Below are positions 7,715 to 15,387 of a stretch of 33,648 nucleotides of DNA, piece by piece. Made by a program: the position numbers and the translations under genes. Position 1 is the stretch's first letter. The number at the start of each line of letters is the position of its first letter. Source of the DNA: DASYRM01 sp036004405 (lineage in GTDB: Bacteria; Acidobacteriota; Vicinamibacteria; Vicinamibacterales; UBA2999); assembly GCA_036004405.1 (NCBI GenBank), contig DASYRM010000131.1, positions 1 through 33,648 on the forward strand. Reading direction: 5' to 3'. The notes under the pieces were generated by a model. That model had not been told where the DNA came from and searched no databases. It worked only from the letters and a program-made list of their open reading frames with translations.

Positions 7715-7720
7715 TATAAT
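7715..7720 (+). promoter_or_regulatory. Consensus -10 TATAAT of the HupE-like gene
   Basis: A perfect TATAAT ends 25 bases before the GTG at 7746. The likely transcript start is near 7727, giving a short leader of about 19 bases. No convincing -35 is seen. Confidence 0.55.
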
Positions 7721-7745
7721 CCGCTCGCTTTTCCGAGAGTTCCGG

Positions 7746-9107
7746 GTGCGCATTCTGGCGGCAGTGGCCGCGGCGGCCGTCGTCTTCAGCAGTTCTGCTC
7801 TGGCTCACGACGTTCCGGACGACGTCGTCGTGCAGGCATTTCTCCGCCCCAGCGGCGGGCAGCTGTCGCTCGTGGTGCGCGTGCCGCTGACGGCCATGCG
7901 CGACGTCGACGTGCCGGCGCGCGCCGGCGGCTTCGTGGACCTCGCCCGCGTGGAGCCGGCGCTCCGGCACGCGGCCACGATCTGGCTCGTGCAGGGCATC
8001 GACGTGCTGCAGGACGGGCGCGTGCTGCCGCAGGGGCGGCTCCAGGCCGTCCGCCTGTCGCTGCCGTCGGATCGAGCCTTCGAGAACATCGAGACGGCGC
8101 GCGCCCGGATCGCCGGGCCCCCACTCGATCCGTCCCTGCAGGTGATGTGGGAGCAGGGCGCCCTCGACGCGATCATCGAGTATCCGCTCGCACAGCCCGG
8201 CGGCCAGCTGGCCTGGCGTGCCGATGTCCGGCGGCTCGGGCAACGCGTGACGACGGTGCTGCGCCTGGTCTCGGCCGACGGCGCGGTCCGCGCCTTCGAG
8301 TGGCACGGCGACCCCGGTGTCGTGCAGCTCGATCCGCGCTGGCACCAGGCCGCGCTGTCGTTCCTGCGCGCGGGAATCACGCACGTGTTCACGGGACCGG
8401 ACCACCTGCTCTTCCTGCTCTGCATCGCGATTCCGCTGCGTCGCGTCCGCACGCTGATCCTCGTGGTGACGTCGTTCACGCTGGCGCACGCCACCACGCT
8501 CGTCGCTTCGGCCTACGGCCTGGCCCCCTCGGGCGGCTGGTTCCCGCCGCTCGTCGAGACGCTGATTGCCGCGTCGATCGTGTGGATGGCGCTCGAGAAC
8601 ATCTTCGACAGCGTGGCCGGCCGTGACATCGAGGTGGCCGGCGGGCGGGCGGTGGCTCGCCGTTGGGCCGCGACCACGGCCTTCGGACTGGTGCACGGGT
8701 TCGGGTTCTCCTTCGCGCTGCGCGACCAGCTCCAGTTCGCGGGCACGCATCTGCTGACCTCGCTCCTGGCGTTCAACGTGGGCGTGGAGATCGCCCAGCT
8801 GGTGGCGATTGTGAGCGCCGCGACGGTGGTGACGCTGGCATTCCGCCGTCTCGCCTCCCCGCGCGTGGCGGCGATCGTCGTGTCGGCCATCGCCGCACAC
8901 ACCGGTTGGGACTGGCTGCTCGAGCGCGGCGCCGTGTGGTGGCAGTATCCCTGGCCGGTTCCGTCGCCGGCGGCCGTTCTGGCCGTGGTGATCTGGCTGG
9001 TTCTCGCGGCGGTGGCTGCGGCGGGCGCCTGGGGCGTCCGCCGTCTGTGGGACGGCGCGGCCCGCCAAGAACGCGGACCGCGCGCAGTATCTGGCAAACC
9101 GGCTTAA
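7746..9107 (+). CDS. HupE/UreJ-type membrane protein
   Basis: This 453-residue protein starts at GTG with a signal peptide (about residues 1-20, ending SALAHD). A periplasmic domain of roughly 190 residues follows, then about six or seven membrane helices. The membrane part has the histidine motifs of the HupE/UreJ family: HVFTGPDHLLFLL, LAHATTL, GLVHGFGFSF and AAHTGWDW. HupE and UreJ proteins are linked to nickel or cobalt uptake; this longer form with an N-terminal extracytoplasmic domain is common in bacteria but its substrate is not established. The last 18 codons lie inside a tandem duplication, and the stop codon sits in the loop of a palindrome. No hydrogenase or urease genes are nearby. 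Confidence 0.88.
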   Translation: MRILAAVAAAAVVFSSSALAHDVPDDVVVQAFLRPSGGQLSLVVRVPLTAMRDVDVPARAGGFVDLARVEPALRHAATIWLVQGIDVLQDGRVLPQGRLQAVRLSLPSDRAFENIETARARIAGPPLDPSLQVMWEQGALDAIIEYPLAQPGGQLAWRADVRRLGQRVTTVLRLVSADGAVRAFEWHGDPGVVQLDPRWHQAALSFLRAGITHVFTGPDHLLFLLCIAIPLRRVRTLILVVTSFTLAHATTLVASAYGLAPSGGWFPPLVETLIAASIVWMALENIFDSVAGRDIEVAGGRAVARRWAATTAFGLVHGFGFSFALRDQLQFAGTHLLTSLLAFNVGVEIAQLVAIVSAATVVTLAFRRLASPRVAAIVVSAIAAHTGWDWLLERGAVWWQYPWPVPSPAAVLAVVIWLVLAAVAAAGAWGVRRLWDGAARQERGPRAVSGKPA

Positions 9108-9182
9108 CGCCGGTTCGGGCGCGGCCCGCCAAGAACGCGGACCGCGCGGCAGTATCTGGCAAACCGGCTTAACGCCGGTTCG
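9054..9182. repeat. 64/65-bp tandem duplication covering the 3' end of the HupE-like gene
   Basis: Copy 1 (9054-9117) and copy 2 (9118-9182) are identical except for one inserted G in copy 2. Each contains AACCGGC-TTAAC-GCCGGTT, a 7-bp stem with a 5-base loop (9097-9115 and 9162-9180). The real stop codon TAA lies in the first loop. Copy 2 is outside the gene. The hairpins have no T-run, so they are more like REP elements or mRNA 3'-end stabilisers than intrinsic terminators. Confidence 0.9.
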
Positions 9183-9223
9183 CTAGTCGGCGGTTATGTC
9201 GGTGCAGCAACGGAGAGCGTGCG

Positions 9224-10441
9224 ATGAATCGAAACGCAATCACCGCGGTGGCTTTTCTGGTCTTGTTCGTCGGCCTGGGCGCGGCTTACCTCTATCTGTC
9301 GCGGAACGTCGCGGCAGCCGAGCGGAACGCCGCGCAGGCCCCCGCCTTCGAGGTGGATCCGCTGTGGCCCAAGCCGCTGCCGAACCACTGGGTGCTGGGA
9401 TCGACGATCGGCGTCTCGGTGGACGAGAACGATCACATCTGGATCATCCATCGCAGCTCCGCCACGCTGGGCAACAACGAAAAGGGGCTCGAACTGAAGC
9501 CGCCGACCGGCGAATGCTGCGCCGGCGCGCCGCCGGTGCTCGAGTTCGATCAGGCGGGCAACCTGCTGAACCACTGGGGCGGGCCGGCCGCGGGCTACGA
9601 GTGGCCGACGTCGAATCACGGCATCACCGTGGACTACAAAGGCAACGTCTGGATTGGGGGCAACGGCGAGGGGGACGCGCAGCTCCTGAAGTTCACCAAG
9701 AGCGGCAGGTTCCTGCTGCAGGTCGGCCGCGCCAACGCGCGCGCGGTGCCCGCGGACAAGGAAGGCGTGTCGAAGTTCGGCGGCAACAGCAACGACACCA
9801 CCAGCTTTGGCCGCGTGGCGAAAATCTTCGTGGACCCGAAGGAGAACGAGGCCTTCATCTCTGACGGCTACTTGAACAAGCGCGTGGTGGTGCTCGACGC
9901 CGACACCGGCGCGTTCAAGCGGTACTGGGGTGCCTACGGCAACAAGCCGGACGACACCAACCTGGGCCCCTACAACCCCGATGCGCCGCCGGCGCAGCAG
10001 TTCCGCAACCCCGTGCACTGCGCCGAGCTCTCGGTGGACCGTCTGCTCTACGTGTGCGATCGCGTCAACGATCGCATCCAGGTCTTCACGCCCGCGGGCA
10101 AGTTCCTCAAGGAAGCCTTCATTGCCAAGAAGAGCCTGGGCGAGGGCTCGGTGTGGGACATCGCCTTCTCGAAGGACGCGCAGCAGACCTACATCTTCCT
10201 GGCCGACGGGCGGAACATGAAGATCCGCATTCTGAAGCGCGACACGCTCGAAGAGCTGACCAACTTCGGCGACGGCGGCCGTCAGCCGGGGCAGTTCTAC
10301 GCGCCGCACAGCATCGCCGTCGACTCGAAGGGCAACCTGTACACGACGGAAACCTACGAAGGGAAACGCGTGCAGCGATTCGTCTACAAGGGGCTGCGGC
10401 CGGTGGCGGCCAAGGACCAGGGAGTGGTATGGCCGCGGTAA
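9224..10441 (+). CDS. Secreted NHL-repeat beta-propeller protein
   Basis: This 405-residue protein has an N-terminal signal or anchor helix (about residues 5-25, AVAFLVLFVGLGAAYLYL) followed by repeated NHL-type blades. Examples are GVSVDENDHIWIIHR, GITVDYKGNVWIGGNGEGDAQLLKFTKSGRF, RVNDRIQVFTPAGKFLKE and APHSIAVDSKGNLYTTETYEGKRVQRF. The family includes peptidyl-alpha-hydroxyglycine alpha-amidating lyase-like proteins, but catalytic function cannot be claimed. Many acidobacterial relatives sit next to a PQQ dehydrogenase, as here: the next gene starts 13 bases before this one ends, which suggests a shared transcript and possibly a shared periplasmic oxidation role. A weak GGAGAG lies about eight bases before the ATG. 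Confidence 0.85.
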   Translation: MNRNAITAVAFLVLFVGLGAAYLYLSRNVAAAERNAAQAPAFEVDPLWPKPLPNHWVLGSTIGVSVDENDHIWIIHRSSATLGNNEKGLELKPPTGECCAGAPPVLEFDQAGNLLNHWGGPAAGYEWPTSNHGITVDYKGNVWIGGNGEGDAQLLKFTKSGRFLLQVGRANARAVPADKEGVSKFGGNSNDTTSFGRVAKIFVDPKENEAFISDGYLNKRVVVLDADTGAFKRYWGAYGNKPDDTNLGPYNPDAPPAQQFRNPVHCAELSVDRLLYVCDRVNDRIQVFTPAGKFLKEAFIAKKSLGEGSVWDIAFSKDAQQTYIFLADGRNMKIRILKRDTLEELTNFGDGGRQPGQFYAPHSIAVDSKGNLYTTETYEGKRVQRFVYKGLRPVAAKDQGVVWPR

Positions 10442-12414
10442 GAACCAGCCTCGCAAAGCTCGTCGCCTCGGGGCTCGTGGCCGGCGTGCTCGGCACGTCG
10501 TCGTTCGCGCAGCAGGCGCCGCCGAGAGGCGAGTGGCGCACCTATGCCAGTGATCTCGCGAGCACGCGCTACGCCCCGCTCGATCAGATCACTGGGGGCA
10601 ACTTCAATTCGCTCGAAGTTGCCTGGCGGTTCAAGACCGACAACCTGGGTCCGACGCCGGAGTTCAACTTCCAGTCCACGCCGCTCATGATCGGCGGCGT
10701 CCTCTATACGACCGCCGGGTCGAGGCGCTCGGTGGTGGCCATCGACGCCAAGACCGGCGAGACCCTGTGGGTGCACCGGGAAGCCGAGGGCAAGCGTGCC
10801 GAGGAAGCGCCGCGCAAGCTGTCCGGGCGCGGGCTGTCCTACTGGACCGACGGGCGCGTGGAACGGATTCTCTACGTGACGATCGGCTACCAGATGGTGG
10901 CGCTCGACGCCAAGACCGGTGTGCGCGTGCCCACCTTCGGCAAAGAGGGCATCGTCGACCTGAAGCTCGAAGACGACCAGGACATGGACCCGATTACCGG
11001 GGACATCGGCCTGCACGCGGCGCCGCTCGTCGTCAAGGACACGATCATCATCGGCGCGGCGCACACCGAAGGCAGCCGGCCGGTGAGCCGCCGCAACGAC
11101 AAGGGCTACGTGCGCGGGTACGACGTGCGCACCGGCAAGCGCCTGTGGATCTTCCACACCATCCCGCGTCCCGGCGAGTTCGGCTACGACACGTGGCAGA
11201 GCGGATCAGAGGAGTACACGGGCAACACCGGCGTGTGGGCGCAGATGAGCGCCGACGAAGAGCTCGGGCTCCTGTATCTGCCCGTCGAAATGCCGACCGG
11301 CGACTACTACGGCGGTCACCGGCCCGGGGCCGGGCTGTTCGGCGAGAGCCTGGTGGCGCTCGACATCAAGACCGGCAAACGCAAGTGGCACTACCAGTTC
11401 ATCAAGCACGGCATCTGGGACTGGGACCTGCCGTGCGCCGGCATCCTGGGCGACGTGACGATCGACGGCCGGAGGCGCAAGATCATCATGCAGCCGACCA
11501 AGCAAGGCTGGTTGTATGTGTTCGACCGCGCCACCGGCGAGCCGATCTGGCCGCTCGAAGAGCGCAAGGTGGAAGCGTCGGATGTGCCCGGGGAGAGTGC
11601 GAACCCGACGCAGCTGTTCGTGACCAAACCGCCGGCGTACGAGCGCCAGGGCGTGAGCCTCGACGACCTGATCGACTTCACGCCGGCGCTCAAGGCCGAG
11701 GGGCTGAAGCTGGCGTTGCGCTTCAAGCTCGGACCGATATTCACGCCGCCGGTGGTCAGCCGGTGGGACGGTCCGCTGGCGACGCTGATGCTGCCGAACG
11801 TGACCGGCGGCGCCAACTGGGAGGGCGGCTCGTTCGATCCGGAGACAGGGCTCTTCTACATCTTCACCAACACCGGCATCTCGGACCTCGGCCTCGTGCC
11901 CGGTGGCGAGCGGTCGGACATGAAATACGTCCGCGGGCAGGCGTCGAATCCGCAGAACGCCAAGGCGCCGCCGGTCACGCTCACCGTGCAGGGGCTGCCG
12001 CTGGTGAAACCGCCCTACGGGCGGATCACCGCCATCGACCTCAAGACGGGCACGATGGCGTGGCAGATTGCTCATGGCGAGACGCCCGACAACATCCGCA
12101 ACCACCCGGCGCTGAAAGGCGTCACGATCCCGCGCACCGGCCGGCAGGGGCGCATCGGCACGCTGGTCACGAAGACGCTGCTCATTGCCGGTGAGGGCGG
12201 ACCGGTCATCACGCTTCCCGACGGCCGGCGCGGCGCGATGCTGCGCGCCTACGACAAGGCGACGGGCAAGGACGCCGGCGCCGTCTACATGCCGGCGCCG
12301 CAGAGCGGGTCGCCGATGACCTATTTCCTCGACGGGAAGCAGTACCTTGTCGTGGCGATCAGTGGCCCGGGGTTCCCTGGTGAGCTCATCGCCTATCGAT
12401 TGCCGATGGAATAG
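10429..12414 (+). CDS. PQQ-dependent dehydrogenase (quinoprotein, secreted)
   Basis: This 661-residue quinoprotein has a signal peptide (residues 1-28, ending SSFAQQ). The eight-bladed propeller starts with GEWRTYASDLASTRYAPLDQI and shows the expected tryptophan-docking repeats (VVAIDAKTGETLW, RGYDVRTGKRLW, LVALDIKTGKRKW, LYVFDRATGEPIW). It also has HGIWDWDLPCAGIL and the C-terminal SPMTYFLDGKQYLVVA typical of soluble PQQ dehydrogenases. No haem-binding CxxCH is present, so electrons must leave through a separate carrier; the secreted cytochrome c at 16711-17478 is one candidate by function only. The ATG at 10429 overlaps the NHL gene and has GGGAG just upstream. The substrate, alcohol or sugar, cannot be told. 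PQQ synthesis genes are not in the window. Confidence 0.93.
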   Translation: MAAVRTSLAKLVASGLVAGVLGTSSFAQQAPPRGEWRTYASDLASTRYAPLDQITGGNFNSLEVAWRFKTDNLGPTPEFNFQSTPLMIGGVLYTTAGSRRSVVAIDAKTGETLWVHREAEGKRAEEAPRKLSGRGLSYWTDGRVERILYVTIGYQMVALDAKTGVRVPTFGKEGIVDLKLEDDQDMDPITGDIGLHAAPLVVKDTIIIGAAHTEGSRPVSRRNDKGYVRGYDVRTGKRLWIFHTIPRPGEFGYDTWQSGSEEYTGNTGVWAQMSADEELGLLYLPVEMPTGDYYGGHRPGAGLFGESLVALDIKTGKRKWHYQFIKHGIWDWDLPCAGILGDVTIDGRRRKIIMQPTKQGWLYVFDRATGEPIWPLEERKVEASDVPGESANPTQLFVTKPPAYERQGVSLDDLIDFTPALKAEGLKLALRFKLGPIFTPPVVSRWDGPLATLMLPNVTGGANWEGGSFDPETGLFYIFTNTGISDLGLVPGGERSDMKYVRGQASNPQNAKAPPVTLTVQGLPLVKPPYGRITAIDLKTGTMAWQIAHGETPDNIRNHPALKGVTIPRTGRQGRIGTLVTKTLLIAGEGGPVITLPDGRRGAMLRAYDKATGKDAGAVYMPAPQSGSPMTYFLDGKQYLVVAISGPGFPGELIAYRLPME

Positions 12415-12432
12415 CGGGCGGCAATCGGCTGT

Positions 12433-12495
12433 GGCAGAGTAGGCGGAGTGGGCAGTACAGGCGGAGTGGGCGGAGTCGGCAGAGTAGGCGGAGTA
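12433..12495 (+). repeat. 9-bp minisatellite (seven units) across the start of the DUF885 gene
   Basis: Seven consecutive 9-base units follow the pattern GGCRGAGTN, with one degenerate unit (GGCAGTACA). From 12448 on they are translated as Gly-rich repeats (GSTGGVGGVGRVGGVG). Because the unit is a multiple of three, copy-number change would lengthen or shorten the N-terminus without a frameshift, and would also move the start region relative to upstream signals. Confidence 0.9.
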
Positions 12496-14253
12496 GGGAT
12501 TCTTGTGGTCGGTCTCTGGGCGGTCGGCGCTCAGATGGCGGGCCGCGCGCAGGGGCCGGAGCGGTTTTCGGGGCCGTCGTCACAGTCGCTGCTGCAGATC
12601 TTCGACGAGTACTGGGAGTGGAAGATCGCGCATCGCCCGGAGCTCGCCACGCAGGCAGGGCGGCGCGAGCACAACGCCCGCTGGACGGACCGGTCGAAGG
12701 CGGCGCGCGACAAGGACGAATACGACCTGCGGGAAGAGCTGCAGCGGGCGATGTGGTTCTCGCCCGGGACGCTGACGCCCGCGATGCGGCTCAGCGCCTA
12801 CCTGCTCGAGAGCGACATCCGCGATCAGATCGAGTCGGAGCCGTATCTCGCCGCCATCGAGCTGGTCTCGCAGGCGGACGGCGTGCACAACCGCGTGTTC
12901 AACGTCATCGATCAGATGCCGGCCGACACGCGGCTCGACTACGAGAACATCATCGTGCGGTTGCAGGCGCTGCCGGTCTACGTGGACCAGGCGATCGGCC
13001 AGATCCAGGAGCACGTGGGCGCCGGGCTGACGCAGCCGGCCATCGTCGTCGACCTGATGCTCGACCAGCTGGTGGCGCAGCGCAACGTCCCGCCGCTGGA
13101 GTCGCCGCTGCTCGCGGCGTTCCAGCGCTTTCCGGACACGATGCCGGCGTCGGCTCAGCGGCGCCTGCGTGCCGCCGCGATCGACGCCTACACCCGCAGC
13201 TTCCAGCCGGCGTGGGCCCGGCTCGAAAACTACCTGCGCACCACCTATCGGCCGCGGGCCCGCGCGCAGGCCGGTCTGGGATCGGTACCCAGCGGACGCG
13301 AGGCGTACACGCGCCTGATCAAGCACTACACCACCACGACGATGACGCCCGAGCGGATTCATCAACTCGGCCTCACGGAAGTGGCCCGGCTCGAAACCGA
13401 GATGCAGGCGATCGCGCGCGACTACGGCTTCACCGGAACGGTGGCGGCGTTCGAGCGCGAGCTGGCGAACCGGCCCGGCATGCACTTCGAAAGCCAGGAC
13501 GAGATGATCGCCTATGCCGAGGACGTGCTGGCGAGCGTGCAGCCGCGTCTGCCAGCGTTGTTTTCGACGCTGCCGCGGATGAAGGTCGGTGTGCGGCCCA
13601 TCCCTCCGGATCGTGAGGCGTCGGCGGCGTCGAGCTACACAGTGGGCACGGCCGACGGGTCGCGGCAGGGGTGGTTCAACATGAACACCTACCAGCCGCG
13701 CGAGCAGACCAAATACACCATCGAAGCACTCGTGCTGCACGAGTCGGTGCCCGGCCATCATCTGCAGTCGGCGCTGGCGCGGGAGACGCCCGGCGTGCCT
13801 GCCTTCCAACGTGCGTACACGGCTGCCGCGTTCGGCGAAGGCTGGGCACTCTACGCCGAGAGCCTGGGCCCGGAACTCGGGGTCTACCGCGATCCGTCAA
13901 CGCGGTTCGGCCGCCTCGCCAGTGAGTACTTCCGGGCGGTGCGCCTGGTGGTGGACACCGGCATCCACTCCATGGGGTGGACGCGCGAACAGGCGCGGTC
14001 GTACTTCGCCTCGCATGTGCCCAGCCAGTCGCTGGCGGAGATCGATCGCTACATCGCCAGGCCGGGACAGGCGCTCGCATATAAGCTCGGTCAGTTGAGA
14101 ATTCTCGAGCTACGCGACAAGGCCCGGGCGGCTCTCGGCGATCGCTTCGACCTCAAGGCGTTTCACGACGCGGTCCTGCGCAACGGGCGGCTGCCGCTGG
14201 ACCTGCTCGAGGAACAGTTCGAGATCTACATCGCGCAGGCCCGGGGGCGCTGA
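12448..14253 (+). CDS. DUF885 family protein (zinc carboxypeptidase-like, secreted)
   Basis: This 601-residue protein belongs to the DUF885 family. A gluzincin-like metal site is visible: HESVPGHH (His431-Glu432 ... His437-His438) followed by FGEGWALYAE with Glu464. These proteins are predicted helical zinc peptidases, often lipoproteins or secreted. The N-terminus is unusual: the GTG at 12448 lies within a 9-bp minisatellite, so the signal peptide starts GSTGGVGGVGRVGGVGILVVG. GTG codons at 12466 and 12502 are alternative starts that would still leave a hydrophobic segment. No clear Shine-Dalgarno sequence is seen. The gene starts 33 bases after the PQQ dehydrogenase and may be co-transcribed. 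The substrate is unknown. Confidence 0.88.
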   Translation: MGSTGGVGGVGRVGGVGILVVGLWAVGAQMAGRAQGPERFSGPSSQSLLQIFDEYWEWKIAHRPELATQAGRREHNARWTDRSKAARDKDEYDLREELQRAMWFSPGTLTPAMRLSAYLLESDIRDQIESEPYLAAIELVSQADGVHNRVFNVIDQMPADTRLDYENIIVRLQALPVYVDQAIGQIQEHVGAGLTQPAIVVDLMLDQLVAQRNVPPLESPLLAAFQRFPDTMPASAQRRLRAAAIDAYTRSFQPAWARLENYLRTTYRPRARAQAGLGSVPSGREAYTRLIKHYTTTTMTPERIHQLGLTEVARLETEMQAIARDYGFTGTVAAFERELANRPGMHFESQDEMIAYAEDVLASVQPRLPALFSTLPRMKVGVRPIPPDREASAASSYTVGTADGSRQGWFNMNTYQPREQTKYTIEALVLHESVPGHHLQSALARETPGVPAFQRAYTAAAFGEGWALYAESLGPELGVYRDPSTRFGRLASEYFRAVRLVVDTGIHSMGWTREQARSYFASHVPSQSLAEIDRYIARPGQALAYKLGQLRILELRDKARAALGDRFDLKAFHDAVLRNGRLPLDLLEEQFEIYIAQARGR

Positions 14254-14459
14254 CCGGCTGCGCGAATAGAGGTTATCGGTGGGGCGGATGAGTGCCCGGA
14301 CCGGCAGGGAAGCCGGGGGGGCGCCCCGGGTTTGGGTTATGATTCGGCCGCTGAGGGACGGTTCCTGACAAAGAATTAAGGGGATCTTCAGGACCGAATG
14401 TGCGGGAGTTCGGCTACCATTTTTGCAGTCAGGTTGAGGTTCTGTCAGGAGGAACCACT

Positions 14460-14858
14460 ATGAGGCGTCTTCTGGTTGTTCTGCTCGTCGCGGCGGCGGC
14501 TCTCGTCGGCAGCCGCGCGTATGCCCACCACTCCTTCGCGGCGACGTACCTGGAGGACCAGACCGTCACCGTTGAGGGGGAGCTGGTGCAGTTCCTGTTC
14601 CGCAATCCGCACTCCTTCGTGCACGTGATGGTCAAGGAGAAGGACGGCACGATGGTGCGCTACGCCGTGGAGTGGGGCGGCGCGGGCCAGCTCGGTGGCC
14701 AGGGCGTCACCAGAGAGACGCTGAAGCCCGGCGACCACGTGATCATCAGCGGCTCCCCGGGGCGCAACCCCGCCGACCACCGCGTGCGCATGGTCACCCT
14801 GCACCGCCCGAAGGACGGCTTCGGCTGGGGCAAGAAGCCCGGCGAGACCGTCGACTAA
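14460..14858 (+). CDS. DUF6152 family secreted protein
   Basis: This 132-residue protein has a clear signal peptide (residues 1-22, ending SRAYA) directly followed by HHSFAATY, the signature of DUF6152 proteins. The mature domain is a small beta-barrel-like fold with FRNPHSFVHVMV, LKPGDHVIISGSPGRNP and VRMVTLHRPKDGFGWG. A strong AGGAGG at 14448-14453 precedes the ATG, which decides the start over an upstream in-frame one at 14400. The 206-bp gap before it contains a possible TATGAT -10 at 14338-14343 and no gene that I can see. A strong intrinsic terminator follows. In related genomes such proteins often accompany PQQ dehydrogenases or cytochromes, but their function is not known. Confidence 0.9.
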   Translation: MRRLLVVLLVAAAALVGSRAYAHHSFAATYLEDQTVTVEGELVQFLFRNPHSFVHVMVKEKDGTMVRYAVEWGGAGQLGGQGVTRETLKPGDHVIISGSPGRNPADHRVRMVTLHRPKDGFGWGKKPGETVD

Positions 14859-14884
14859 CCATCGACCTCGCGAGAACTACCCGG

Positions 14885-14917
14885 CGGCTGCGTCGCAAGA
14901 CGCAGCCGTTTTCTTTT
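14885..14917 (+). terminator. Intrinsic terminator of the DUF6152 gene
   Basis: A perfect 10-bp stem CGGCTGCGTC / GACGCAGCCG with a GCAA loop is followed by TTTTCTTTT. It is the clearest Rho-independent terminator in the window. Confidence 0.93.
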
Positions 14918-14971
14918 GTACCAAGGCTGCGGGGCCTCAGACCGCCTCCCGCTCTGGAGGCCCGCCGGCGC

Positions 14972-15112
14972 CCAGAGGGTCCTGTCGGGCCTCCGATCAC
15001 ACGCCGCGGAAAAACTCCTCGCGCGCGGCCTCCGGGGAAGGCCGCGCCTCGTCGTTTTTCATCTATCGCTGGCGCTCGCGGCGGTGATAGTCGGCCCGAC
15101 AGGACCCTCTGG
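14972..15112. repeat. Inverted-repeat element with 20-bp perfect ends
   Basis: The 20 bases at 14972-14991 (CCAGAGGGTCCTGTCGGGCC) recur exactly inverted at 15093-15112, with 101 bases between them. Inside lies a second hairpin, GCGCGGCCT / AGGCCGCGC (15023-15047), followed by CTCGTCGTTTTT, which resembles a terminator. No transposase is present, so it looks like a small non-autonomous palindromic element. It occupies the gap between the DUF6152 gene and the sialidase-like gene, in which no confident gene is found. Confidence 0.8.
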
Positions 15113-15352
15113 CCGCCAGCGAGCCTCGCACTGCGGACGACAGATCTCCACGCCGTATAATCCGGCGCTTGGAACTTTGGCAGTTTGTCTATTACGCGCC
15201 GATCGTCTCGGGCGTTGCGGCGTTTGCCGCTCTCGTGACGGCCATCGTTGCGTGGCGCACCAACGTAAAGTCCTTTCGCGCATCGTTTTCCCCGGCGCTG
15301 CGCAAAGGAGTTTTTCCGCGCCGTCGAACCGGAGGCCAACAGGACCCTGTTG
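15005..15352. repeat. Inverted copies of a CGCGGAAAAACTCC-containing repeat
   Basis: CGCGGAAAAACTCC at 15005-15018 is repeated inverted at 15307-15320. The similarity extends outward: the left copy has GGGTCCTGTCGGGCCTCC before it, and the right copy, read on the minus strand, has GGGTCCTGTTGGCCTCC. The two copies therefore form degenerate terminal inverted repeats of about 50 bp around a 290-bp interior that holds a TATAAT box and a short open frame. Confidence 0.7.
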
Positions 15353-15387
15353 CTGCCTGTCAGCCGCGAAGCGAAAGTCTAATCTAA
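15169..15387 (+). pseudogene. Possible remnant of a small membrane protein gene
   Basis: A TTG-initiated frame of 72 codons begins six bases after a perfect TATAAT (15157-15162), the leaderless arrangement used by many genes here. Its first 35 residues read like a real membrane protein start (LWQFVYYAPIVSGVAAF, then AALVTAIVAW). The second half (from about KGVFPRRR) is translated from the inverted repeat copy at 15307-15352, so the original 3' end has probably been replaced. It could equally be chance. I do not recognise a family. Confidence 0.35.

Noticed and set aside
9054..9182. Attachment site or insertion-sequence target duplication
   Set aside because: The two copies are directly adjacent with nothing between them, and no integrase or transposase is present.
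12433..12495. CRISPR array
   Set aside because: The units are 9 bp, directly adjacent and without spacers, so it is a minisatellite.
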